Assembly: GCA_963691655.1 (NCBI GenBank)
Contig: CAVNUY010000018.1
Location: 62,001-126,000 of the forward strand
Direction of reading: 5' to 3'
Origin: Toxonevra muliebris
Taxonomy: Eukaryota; Arthropoda; Insecta; Diptera; Pallopteridae
DNA length: 64,000 bases
The translations under genes were made by a program, and so were the position numbers. Within the stretch, counting starts at the first letter, position 1, and each line of letters begins with the position of its first letter. Under the pieces are notes generated by a model. That model saw only the letters and a program-made list of their open reading frames with translations, was not told where the DNA came from and did no database searches. Shown here piece after piece: positions 24,700-35,400 of the stretch.

Positions 24700-26115
24700 G
24701 AACAGCATATGCCGAGGGATACGTGGCTAAGAGGGTGGTTAGTCGCTAATATGCAAACTCCGGATACCAGGTGATCTCCGGTTTGTGGCTTCGGGCGCTT
24801 TGACTTCTGAGCCACTAGCTCCCAACCCCACTAGAGGCGACTTTGGTCACTCTACAGGGGACTTGGATAGGCTAACACCTATCCCAAATTTGCTGTCGTC
24901 CACACTCATCGGTGCTAGAGAGGGGGACGTATCCGGGGAAGTAGAGGCGACTTTGGTCACTCTACAGGGGACTTGGATAGGCTAACACCTATCCCAAATT
25001 TGCTGTCGTCCACACTCATCGGTGCTAGAGAGGGGGACGTATCCGGGGAAGAGTCCTCGGATACCGGCTCTCTCTGTAGATCCGTAGTGCCAAACAACTT
25101 TAGCGTGTGCTCTGAGAAATCCGGGCTCACTGCTATAGGCGCAGAGGTTAACCAGATGACACTTAATGCGGACTCTGGTTTTATCAAGTTAACTTATGCA
25201 GAGAAAAGGAGATTCCATCAAGCATTGGCTTGTGATCTTTCCAGAGATAGGTCTCTGGAAATAGCCAAGAATCCACTTCTCTCCCTTCCCAAACCGAAAA
25301 ATATTAAGCGTGTGCGCTCATTGGAGCAATCATAGAGTCTTCTTGACGAAGCCCAATCATGCCTATTCTGTACCAGCAAAAGCCACTTTCAGCCAGGCGG
25401 TGAGTAGCGTTAGGTTGGGCTTTGTTTCGAGCGACATGAATAATCGCCCTCTTACACCCGACCAAGTTGCTCGGGCACAGGAGGCGATTATTGATGTGGC
25501 AATCGAGCTAGCTAGCAAAGACGTGCTCAATCCACAATTTAAGAACTGTCTGCCCAGAACTGGGTGGTTAGTTCTCACGTGCGTCGACCAGCCTTCGGCT
25601 AATTGGGTGCCCTTTGCTCCACCATATTATGGTCGTTGATGACGCTTCAATGGCAAAATTGGTGGAGCTCAAAGTCTGCTACAGGTTTGGATTCATTAAA
25701 TTGATGCTCAAACCTGTAGCTGATGTTATTAAAACTGGGCCTGTTTCTGAGGTACAGGCCCTCTCTAACACTGCCTCTACCAGTGCGTAAGACAGTAAGG
25801 ATGAAGTGGTGTCGACGGACATGCTCCCGGCTACTGCCGATTTAGCCAGTACCAGGCCCAGATGCGAATCAACAGTGCCTATTGACGATGAAGAGCCTTC
25901 TTCTAGCCGTGCCGCCGGGCAGGCTAATAAAAGGACTCTTCATTGGCTGAAGTCCACTGGTGATATCCCCACTGGTCCTGCTACTTGGGCCAATATTGTC
26001 ATTGCGTCGGGTGCGCCAGGCAGTGGACCGGTAGCAACGAGAGATGATGTGAGGCCTTCTACAAGTCGTGCCGCCGGGCTGACAACCAGAAGGCCCTCGC
26101 AGCATCAATCTTCTG
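24700..26115 (+). pseudogene. Element C ORF1 remnant
   Basis: A GC-richer stretch with several broken frames (24785-24985, 24973-25335, 25310-25639, 25806-26150). They give Ser/Thr/Pro-rich segments, PSTSRAAG repeats and a part resembling the ORF1 domain of elements A and B (LTPDQVARAQEAIIDVA, then PRTGWLVLTCVDQPSANWV). ORF1 proteins of this class bind the element RNA; here stops and frameshifts prevent a full product. A 110-bp segment is tandemly duplicated at 24832-25051. Confidence 0.65.
24832..25051 (+). repeat. Two-copy tandem duplication of 110 bp inside ORF1
   Basis: The segment from TAGAGGCGACTTTGG to ATCCGGGGAAG occurs twice back to back (24832-24941 and 24942-25051), essentially without differences. 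110 is not a multiple of three, so the second copy is read in another frame. The lack of divergence makes it recent compared with the other damage to this element, or an assembly artefact. Confidence 0.85.
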
Positions 26116-26227
26116 CAGTGTGGCCAACTTTTGTTTTGAAAATCCGCTAAAATGAAGAAAAAACGCGTATTTTCTTTAAAAAAGCGCAACATTTTTTTCC
26201 TTATACAAGTGTTAAACACTTTATATA

Positions 26228-26979
26228 TAGTAAAATCGCTATAATTCGTACCAAACTGCTGGTCCCTAGAAAAAATCGCTTTAATGCGCTAAAATTCTAC
26301 ACATTTTGGTCCCCTCGCAAATTCGTATTTTTTTCAATACAAGGTCTGTTTAACCTCTTATAAATCGAAATTAATTGTTGACAACCTCTTATAATTCATA
26401 ATGCAAAGCAAAATTCTATGGAACTATGATTTGAAAAAAATCATTCATTGTAGATAGCTACGTTCACTTTTTTTAAGGGATTTTTTGTGTTCTTCGTGGT
26501 TGATAAGACACGCGAGAAGAGCCTTAAACTACAAAACCATTAATTGGTATTTTTCTTATTTTAACCTCGTTAACGTATATCCCAATAATGTTCGAAAACT
26601 TAAGTAAAATGGGAGATACGGTTTCCATTTTATTTGAGTTTTCTTTAAAATACGGAAGCTGGCTGTCAATGAGTCGATTGTATGCATGCAGTGTCATCGC
26701 CCTAAATTGGCTTTGCTATAATTCCTGGTTACAAAAGTTATAACAGCCATTATGCCCCATTGGAAAACTTAAGGATAACTGTAAGGATTAAGAGTCCTGG
26801 ACATATTAAATTCTAAATTTATATTAAATTTGCATAAAATATTGAAGAAACTTAACAAAGATTTTGAGGAAAAACTCGGGGGTGAAAGGGTTAAATCGAA
26901 ATCTCGTTAAATCGGAAACCTCTGTAATTCATAAAAAATTGCTGGACCCTTGCGATTACGAATTATCGGAATTTTACTG
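26228..26979. mobile_element. pogo/Tigger-like non-autonomous element
   Basis: The left end AGTAAAATCGCTATAATTCGTA and the right end, whose complement reads CAGTAAAATTCCGATAATTCGTA, are inverted repeats continuing to GCTGGTCCCT-like words. TA flanks both ends (26226-26227 and 26980-26981). CAGTAAAA... TATAATTCG ends with a TA duplication are the pogo/Tigger pattern within the Tc1/mariner superfamily. The left terminal base is T instead of C. 752 bp, no transposase recognised. It lies within the foreign DNA of element C. Confidence 0.7.
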
Positions 26980-27079
26980 TATTAAAAAGACAATTAATTA
27001 AATACATGTATTTTTAAAGTTTTTAATTCCCAGCATTTCTAAATTATACAATCGAAGTCTATATTCTCATAGAGTTTTT

Positions 27080-27663
27080 CCTCAAAACTGGTGAAAGAAT
27101 GCTTTGAGAGTTTCCAACGCTTGTCTACCCATAACAAAGTTACGCTTTGTTGGGTACCCGGCCATTGTAACATTGATGCTAATGAGGTTGCCGATGAACT
27201 GACTAGGAAGGGTTCATCGACTTTGTACATTGGCCCCGCTCCGTTCTGTGGAGTCGGCTGGGCACGAAATCAATTGTTGAGGAGTGGTCTAAGGCAATAT
27301 GGCTTGATTACTGGAAGTCTATTCCAGGTTTAAGACAGGCAAAAGCGCTTATCGCGCTTGCCTACAATAGACTTATGTCTTACTCCAAATCCAACCTTAG
27401 GCTGCTGGTGGGCTATATGTCTGGGCACTATGTGCTAAGATATCACCTAAACAAACAAATTAGGTCTGTCCAATGAGACAGAGTGCCGTCTTTGTCTAGA
27501 AGATAACGAAACGGCAACTCACATTCTGTGCGAATGTCCGGCCTTGGCTCGGCTCAGAGGGGGAATCTTTAGTACATCTTTTCCTACGATTAACAAAATA
27601 AAATCCTCTTCAGCAAACGACGTTTTGGGTTTCATTAGGTCAGCTGAACGTCTTTTGTCATAA
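27080..27663 (+). pseudogene. Element C ORF2 C-terminal remnant (RNase H end and zinc knuckle)
   Basis: The frame at 27091-27333 holds LCWVPGHCNIDANEVADELTRKG, the last conserved block of the RNase H domain of LOA/I-type elements. A frameshift follows, and 27478-27660 gives ECRLCLEDNETATHILCECP, a CCHC zinc knuckle, ending in SAERLLS and a stop. Everything upstream in ORF2 is missing. The matching parts of the near-intact element B are at 43380-43460 and 43735-43790. Confidence 0.8.
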
Positions 27664-27751
27664 GTGGTTGGCACAAAAGATCTTTTAGGTAGCAGTGCCT
27701 GCCTTTTTTGGCTCCCTTCGTAAACATATAATAATAATAAAACAAATAATA

Positions 27752-30255
27752 ACTGTTTTTTATTCGCCAGTCAGTTTAACATGTGCGAATAAAACGACCA
27801 AGTTTTTAAATCTCTTTTTCGTTATAATGTTATTCACAATGAAACTGCTCAGCAGCTAGAGCTGAAACATTTTAATGGATCTCAGTTATTGCGGTCAATC
27901 GCAGGCATTGTTTTTATTTTTTACTCTTTATTGTTTTTTGCCAAACTGTCATGCTTCTTGTTTCGCTATTAGCAGTTCACAATAGAATTTGATGTAGTTG
28001 AACAACTTGTTAAGTATACAGAACAGCTATAATTATACGTGTTATCTCTGCCGCTTTGTTGTTGTTTTCCCATACAATTATCGCTGCTAATTATACATAA
28101 CTAGAAGACAGTGGCGAATAAAACGCAGCTAATATAACATTTTTTTCTTTTTTGTAGAACAGCAAAAGAAGTATTCAAGAATACAGCACTGAAATTCCTT
28201 TTTTGTCGTGTGTCCGCCTAAATTTAAAATTCAGAATTTCAACGAAATTCACGCGTGTCCATACTATTAACGAACAATTCTTTAACTGAACTTTGTATTT
28301 AGTGAAAAAATAAAAGTAGACAACATTGTTTACAACACAGATGCCATAAAAGTACGATTTTTCTTCTTTCCATAAATATAACTTGATATTATTTTCTTTA
28401 ATTTCGCATTTTTATTTAACAATATACATAGTATATTAAAGACGTTTAAATATGCGCTTTTTTTTCAAAATCTAAAATATGCATGCGTTGTAAAAAATTT
28501 CTAAAATATGCGAAATACGCTAAAACAAGCATTTGCTGGAAAAAACTAGCATTGCTAATAACCATATTCTTTGGTCTTTTAATTTATTATTTTTTTTGAA
28601 ATTCGATCAATAAAAAAAATATTGTAATATTGAATTTCATATGACGTGCGCTCAAAATCGTTTAATATCTTCAGACCGAATACTGACTCCTTTTTTGAAA
28701 ATTTGGTTTTTTAGATAAAAACACATAGAAGATATGATATTTTTTTTCGATTTTTTCGTTGTGGGTGCGAGAATGAAAAAGTTATTTAAATAATGCAATT
28801 GTTATTATTATTTATTAGTTTGTTATATATATATATATTAAACTTTGGCATGCAACTAAAAAAATATACACAACAAGATGTAGAATGGCGAAAGAACGGG
28901 GTCAATCCGCCAACCAGAACCCGAGATAATGAATTTTAAGTGAAACAGAACCCAGCAAAACTTAAGGTTCATATAATTCTGAAAATAGACACCAACAAAA
29001 TCGCGATATAAATGACGGCTAATTTCACGAATATACATAAGCTGTAAACAAAATTTCAATCAAATCTGAATCATGAGGTCAAAATAGGAGTTAAATTTGT
29101 CAAAGAATGACCCATATTCAAATTTAACAAACGGGGTATTCAAAACTCCACGAGCAAAAATTAAGGCCACCTTCTGGTCTAGATTTTTCAAAAAATTGAT
29201 TTTTTTATATTTCAAAACTATAGGCTTTTAAAAGTATACTGTAAAATTTTCGTATCAATATTTCCAGCATTTCAACTTCTTCAGTCTATTTAGCAGGTGG
29301 GCGCAGAAGCAGGTAAAAGGGCCGACTGAAGTTTAAACTCATTTATCTCGAAACTATATTTTTCTGCACGGTGAGAGACGAAAAATAAAAACTACTAAAC
29401 CGATTCGTCTCAAATTTTACTATATTATTCAGTAAACGAGTGCTTATAGCTGGAACTAAAAAAAACTTTCTACGTTGAATACTTCATACTTTTTACATAC
29501 AAAAAATAATGAAAAAACGGTGTGTTTCCGTAAAGTAAATTTCAACAACGCGCCAATGTTAATTTTTTTTTTTCATTTAAGTTCCTGCGATAACACCCAT
29601 ACTGATTGCAATTTTTTTTTTTTTAGATCATAGATCAGTGGAAAATCCAAAATATGAGCCACCAACAAGATCCGTTTTTTTGAAGAGGGCAACTGTAACA
29701 CCAATTTTAGTTTACTTAAAATTATAATTTTTTTTTAATATTTTTGTATATCGTCAAATTAATAAAATATATCTACAAAGTTCAAATTCTATTGTTCATT
29801 CTTTCATTTAAAAAAAAAATCCTAAAAACTCATCAAATTCAAGTGCGCTGGACCAGAAGATCCCCTTAATCTTATTCATTTCTTGAATTAATTTTTACTT
29901 ACTAATTCAATTTTGTTCATTAATCTTATATAGTGAGAAAAAGTCACCACAACTAGAAAATCGTATTCACATTATATCAGAAAATCTAAATTTTTTTCGA
30001 ATTAGATTAAATTAAGTTTTATCAGAAGAATATGCCTCTTTCTATCTACCCACGGGACAACTTTTGAATATTTTGTTTTGCGAAATTTGAAACCAATTTT
30101 GTAAAGTGATTTTCTTTTAGCTTCCCGCTTAGCTTTTTGCGTTATAATTTCGGGCCTAGCATGTAATTTTATTGCCCTAACATCAATTTGTTTTTAATAA
30201 ATATGTGTTCCAAAGACTCTAACTATATAAGTATGTACGAATAATATATAATGAC
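27752..30255. other. Non-coding AT-rich DNA
   Basis: No gene is recognised. There is a TA microsatellite at 28818-28840. The end CAATGCTAGTTTTTTCCAGC on the minus strand near 28555 faintly resembles a hAT-type terminus, but no partner was found. Confidence 0.35.
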
Positions 30256-30345
30256 TAGTGTCCGACCGAAACCAACTTTTTCGGCCGAAACCGAATTTCG
30301 GCCATTTTTCTAATATTCGGCCAAAACCGAAACCGAAACTTTTTA
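30256..30345 (+). mobile_element. Solo left end of hAT family 1
   Basis: TAGTGTCCGACC at 30256-30267 is followed by TTCGGCCGAAACCGAATTTCGGCC and another ATTCGGCC-type word, as in the ends at 10467 and 18227. No matching right end was found downstream, so this is a truncated copy. The next bases (from about 30355) resemble the end of the palindromic MITE at 35149. Confidence 0.75.
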
Positions 30346-31470
30346 ATATATATGTATATATCTGTGGTCACAAGGCATAACAGCGTAAGTGTGTTTTTTG
30401 TATTTTACAGGAGAGCACTTCAAAGGTTAAAGTGCTAAGAATAATCAGATTGAGTTGTGCTATTTTTCCGCCCTAATATCTCGTAAACCTCTGAACTGAT
30501 AGTCATAAAATTCTGACACAATATGAAAACGGATATGAAGATTTTGTGTTGTTATTGCTTGTGACAACAGATATGTTAAAAACAAAATTCAAATCTGTAA
30601 TGTTTTTTGTAGACTATGGAAAATTAAATCTAGTTGTTAATTTTCAAAGTCTTGACTACTTTTCCATGTATGTGCTTCATTAATTAGCCTGCAACACAAA
30701 ATTCAAATCATTTTAATTTTTTTTTTAAATTAAAACTCAAAAAAAAAAAAAACAATCCACACATACAAATTTTTTTTTTTTTTTTTTTTAAAAGTACGTT
30801 GACAGAAAAATTCTATATTCGATTCTGATCAACTTTGCCGAAGGAAGTATGGCAAAAAAAAATGGAAACTGAAACTTCTTCGAATTTTACGGGGGGTAAG
30901 CTCCATTTTTTTGTCATAGAATATGGAACTCTTCTTTCGGTACTTCGAAAAAAATTCATCCATACAAATTGGTACTCCCTAATATACATATTTATATAAA
31001 TATATATATAAAATAGAGGCTGTTAAATGTTTAGTCCTAATAGGTTTCTATATTACGCAACGGATTGTCGACATTTGTCGAGTTAAGTCGATATAATTTC
31101 AAGTAGTTTCTTTAATATAGACCATTATTTGGACCAAAGTCAGATTTTTTATAAAATTTAGCTACTTAATGGAAAATGCTGCTTAAACTATAAGAGGTAC
31201 ATAAAAATTATGTATAGAAAGATTATAGATCTTAATGTTTGCTAAAATAAAGACAGTGGTGGCATACAGCTAAAGTTAATAGTTTACCTGTAAAATGCAT
31301 TTTTATATTAAAAATTTATTCGCTTTACATTTATTGTAAATATTTATGTTTTTCCTAGAACTAATAACAATGATTTTTATTTCATTTCTCCTCTAAATCG
31401 CTTCCTGTGATTTCCACCACACAAACACAAAGCAGAAAAGAATGCGTATGAGCTTTGCATGAATGTAATT
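30346..31470. other. Non-coding AT-rich DNA
   Basis: No gene is seen. Long T and A runs at 30715-30795. The word TATCTGTGG..CAAGG..ATAACAGC at 30357 matches the end of the 35149-35400 element. Confidence 0.35.
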
Positions 31471-31870
31471 ACATATTACTAATTTGATCACAATATTTTA
31501 TAGTGGTGTGTGGATGAGTTGGTTAGAAGAAAGGGTAAAGTAGTGGATAAGGTAAGGAATTGTATAATAGTGAGTTCGAGTCCTACTTGGGGCGGATCAA
31601 ATAATTTATTTTTTTTTTTCAATATATATATATTTTTTTTTTCGGTGTGGTGGAAAAAAAAAATAAATATACAACAAAAAACAAATACCGACAAAGGTGA
31701 ATATAAAACATGCAAACACACAAAAGGAATTATTATATATTACTAATGTGATCACGTTATTTTGTGTAGGTTTGTGGCTTAGTGAGTTAAAAAGGAGATT
31801 AAACCTGTGATTTTTCAAAGATATTGTAAGTTTTTTTGGTGTCATGAGTTCGAATCCCACTACAGGTGAA
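31471..31870 (+). repeat. Tandem pair of tRNA-like (Pol III promoter-like) units
   Basis: Two units share the lead ATATTACTAATKTGATCAC (31473 and 31739). Each then has an A-box-like word (TGGATGAGTTGG, 31511; TGGCTTAGTGAG, 31775) and a B-box-like word about 60 bases later (GAGTTCGAGTCC, 31572; GAGTTCGAATCC, 31846). A T-run follows unit 1 (about 31608) and unit 2 (about 31887), as a Pol III terminator would. Neither folds convincingly as a functional tRNA with a clear anticodon arm, so a tRNA-derived SINE or tRNA pseudogene is likelier. Open frames across it on both strands are spurious. Confidence 0.55.
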
Positions 31871-31879
31871 CCCACCAAG

Positions 31880-33559
31880 TGATTCTTTTTTTATACAAGT
31901 AATTAATTTTTTTATACTATTATATAAAACTGTAACTCGATTTTTGGGTATATTTCCACAACCAGAGATTTAGTACAAGGATGTTAATTGGCAATGTAAC
32001 GCTGCAGGAAAAAGGTCTGTGAAATTGAAAAAAGGGGACATGGCATCTTCTATATAATCTGAGTTTTAGCCATGGAATATCTCAGTATTCATTTGTGGCA
32101 CGTCTCTAAAAAACGTTATTTGTCAATGGCATTCTATGAAAAAATATGGATAGGAGTGGCCTTTTCCGTTCAACTCTAATGCTTTTATATATATTTCTTA
32201 GAAACTATTTTTAGTTCAGTACTAAGATTTGGAATGATAATGAATATGATTTGTCAATGGAATTTGGTGGGTAAAGTATGGGTAGACTTGAGTTAGTGAC
32301 TGCTACACCTCGGTTTTATACGGTATATTTCCTAAATTTTTTATGGTAGGAGAGCATTGATTGCCAATGGAAAATGCCAGGAAAAAAAATTAATGGAATA
32401 AATAAAATATGCGTGACACCTCCCATGCAAAGAAAATGTTTGAAACTGTATACCTGAGAAACCTGTGAAGGCCGAGGGTTAGTAATTGTTGGGCAGAATG
32501 TGGAAGTGTTTTGGCATACAAAGGAACTGCTTCAAAAGGTATATATATATCTCTGCCTTATTTTGCTAAAGCTCTAACATCAGTTTTTCAGTATAGAGTT
32601 TTCAATGGATTATGATAAAAAATGTGCCCTGTACCGAAAATTTTAGAAACCTACACTGAAAACTTGCAATCTTTTCTTTTAGTTTAAATTACAAATTCTC
32701 GAAATAGTACTCCAAATACAAAAATGTTTTTTGCTTCTCCTGTAAAATTTGAAAAAGCGTGTTATAGCTTTAACAAATTAAGGCAGCGATATGGGGAACC
32801 ATAATAAGGCAAGCAATCAAAACTTAATTGTAAAGGATGTATGTTGATAGTTATTAGAGAGCCATAGTAAGAAAGATGGTGAAGGTTTGTATGTTAAAAT
32901 GGGATGTTGATAGCAATAACTGAGTAGAATGTTGACATCATTAAACACGTGGAAGTGGAACTACTCATGTAAATGATATGAATGATTAGTGCAATGATTC
33001 GATTTTTATCGGAGACTGGCACGCTCATATAGATATAACTTTTGCAAAAGTTTTAGTTGTTGTAATTTTTGCATTACCCCTACTTTGCCAGGTCCGCCCA
33101 ACGAAGCTAGTGTATATATAAAATAACAAAAATATTATTTTAACAATAAAGAAAATACATATTAAAAGCACTAAAAAATATACATTTTGTGGTATAGGTA
33201 TAAAATTCACATTTTTATTTTAATATTCAAAATTGAATAACTTTATGTTATATGCTAATAATAAAAACAGTCCTTTGAAGTTTATTTCAATGAAGAAGAA
33301 TGACGTTTCTTGGTGTTTAAAATTGAACATTGGTAATGACAATTCAAGCTTAAAGGACGTATATTGAATTTGCTAAAAATTCTAGATTTAAAAATGAGGC
33401 ATCAAAATTGGCATTTTTAAAACTATTTAATTTGCATATTCTTCTGCAAAGACCGTTCAAGAAGTTATATCTACTTCCAAAAACTATTTAAAAATATGCA
33501 CCCTTTTGCTATTTATTATAAAAATAGTATTTATTATAGAATTTATTACAGCGCAGCAG
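31880..33559. other. Non-coding AT-rich DNA
   Basis: No gene, repeat boundary or terminal inverted repeat is recognised. Confidence 0.35.
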
Positions 33560-33830
33560 GTTCAGTAGATAAAGTACTAAAAAAGTAGTCAAATATAAGT
33601 AGAAATAGTACTAGAAAAGGTAGTAGGAAAAATAATAGAAAATAGTATTACAAATTGTTGTAAAGTAGTAAAAAGGTAGCAGAAAAAGTAGGAGGAAAAT
33701 AGTTAAACATAGTAGTACAAAAACAATAAAAATGGAGCAAAAAGAGTAGTCGAAATAAAAGTAAAAAAAGTAGTAGAAGAAACTGTAAAAAAGTAGTAAA
33801 AAATAGTACTAAAAAATTAAAAAGTAAATT
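33560..33830 (+). repeat. AGTA-rich degenerate simple repeat
   Basis: Words such as AAAAAGTAGTA, AAATAGTA and GGTAGTAGGAAAA recur irregularly over about 270 bp, with purines strongly favoured on this strand. No fixed period could be set by eye. Confidence 0.6.
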
Positions 33831-33998
33831 ATACGAAATTATGATTATCGGTTAATATATGAGCAGACTTAGAAATATTTTTGTAGATTTTTATAAAAAA
33901 AAAACTTAATTTGCGCTATAATATTTCATTACAAAACAACACTTGTACACATAAAAATAACTATAAACCACAATCGTGTGATCGCAGAAAGTGCAAAC

Positions 33999-34410
33999 TA
34001 GTGCTCTTGATACCCGTTTACCCGAGTTGTTCCCGGATACCCGGGTACCCGCGGGTTTCGGGTTTTACCCGGGTACTATTATTACGGTTACTCGCAAGCT
34101 TTTGGGTACCCGTTGCCAATAGGTTGACTGAAAAAAACTTATAAAAATGAGAGACTACAAAATCTACTATACATATATATATTTGTTGCATCGAATAAAC
34201 GCCTGAACGGAATCAGAAAACAGTAGTAAGTAGTTGTAGACAAAGTAGTAATAGCAGTTGCACGAACACAATCCCAAAATATGGTAGTGCAATATTTAAT
34301 TTAGTTTATTAATCTAGCATATTTAAAAAATAACTGTATATTTAAAAAATAACTGTAATTTTGGGGTACCCGAATTCAGCTGTTACCCGCAAATTTTCGG
34401 GCACCCTCTA
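33999..34410. repeat. ACCCG-rich palindromic ends, possible hAT-type MITE
   Basis: 34008-34115 contains many ACCCG/CGGGT words, including GATACCCGGGTACCCGCGGGT. 34360-34410 has GGTACCCGAATTC and TTTTCGGGCACCC. The two clusters face each other about 250 bp apart, as ends of a small element would. I found no matching target duplication, so the limits are uncertain. Confidence 0.4.
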
Positions 34411-35148
34411 TTTCAGATACATATAATCAAGCAGAGACATCTAGGTATTCTCCTTCGCTAAACCAAATGACATAAAACTACGCGAAGTCGACTCTCTGCT
34501 GGATTGTATGTAGCCGATTAACAACTACATAACTTCGTATCTTACTGGTTTCGTAGGAGTTCAACAAAAACCAGATTTTTCACCTGACCGTTGTTGTTGA
34601 AGCTTTTGCACTTATCCTCTTTCTATTTTCGGAAGTTTTTTTCTCTTGATACTCTCTACACTTATCGGCATAAACACGACGTAGTACACGTATATAACAC
34701 ATGAGAGGAAAGCAGCTATAGGCAATCAAGCTCTTTTAGTAAAGCACATAAGATAAAACTGCGAGAAATCGACTCTCTGCATGATAGAATGTTGCCGATC
34801 CCCATATGACCCCATTCGCTAAACAGTAACAACAATATGTATAACTTCGTTTCTTATTAGTTTCGTATAAGTGCAACAATAATGCTATTTCCGTTGCAAA
34901 TTTTTTGTGCCAGTGAAAGTGACGATATGTATTAGCCAGTAAACAAATTTTTTTGACAAGACAACATGCTCGAAAATACAATGGTTTTTACGAAATTAAA
35001 TATTTTTTGAATAATATGTCGCTGCTTTAATTTGCTAATTTTTCAATATCAAGTTTTTGATGGATTATGATAAAATTTGTCCATTTTCATTTGTACTGCT
35101 TTACCAAATGAAGGCAGCGATATATAGAAATGTATATCACCTAAAAAT
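34411..35148. other. Non-coding DNA
   Basis: No gene. 34480-34560 and 34750-34875 share words (AAAACTRCGMGAAGTCGACTCTCTGC-like and ATAACTTCGTWTCTTA), a diverged direct repeat about 270 bp apart. Confidence 0.35.
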
Positions 35149-35400
35149 ATATCTGTGGCAATAAGGAATAACAGCTAAACTCAAAAGTCGACTAAAAACC
35201 TGCTGCGTATTTTTTATTATAAATCCCAAAATGTTAAAAGTTTTTCAAAAATTTTTTGCAATTTAGCAGTCTCCATAGTTTTTTATTAATTAAACTCCAA
35301 TAATTATGTAAAAACTTTCATTATTTTGGGTTTTATAATGAAAAATACGCACAGGTTTTTAGTCGACTTTTGAGTTTAGTTTCCTTATTGCCACAGATAT
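35149..35400. mobile_element. Palindromic MITE
   Basis: ATATCTGTGGCAATAAGG at the left is the inverse of CCTTATTGCCACAGATAT at the right. The arms continue through AACTCAAAAGTCGACTAAAAACCTG (mirrored as CAGGTTTTTAGTCGACTTTTGAGTT) and the TTATAAAWCCCAAAA-type words, about 90 bp per arm. It is 252 bp with no coding capacity. Flanking bases are A/T, so a TA duplication is possible but not provable. Confidence 0.78.

Larger units (their letters stand above)
24487..27740 (+). mobile_element. LOA-like non-LTR retrotransposon, element C (gutted)
   Basis: The 5' end carries an HDV-like ribozyme fold from 24491. ORF1 remnants follow, then foreign AT-rich DNA (26116-27080), and then the RNase H end and zinc knuckle of ORF2 (to 27663). 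The endonuclease and reverse transcriptase are missing. AACAAATAATA lies at 24476-24486 and 27741-27751, a likely target duplication with four extra bases at the 5' junction. The plus orientation matches elements B and A. Confidence 0.78.

Noticed and set aside
31511..31600. Functional tRNA gene
   Set aside because: A and B boxes are visible, but a full cloverleaf with acceptor stem and anticodon arm could not be drawn.
33560..33830. AGTA-rich tract considered as a satellite or CRISPR-like array
   Set aside because: There is no constant repeat unit or spacer length.
33999..34410. Complete hAT element with ACCCG ends
   Set aside because: TAG-like ends exist, but the flanking 8-mers (GTGCAAAC and TTTCAGAT) do not match.
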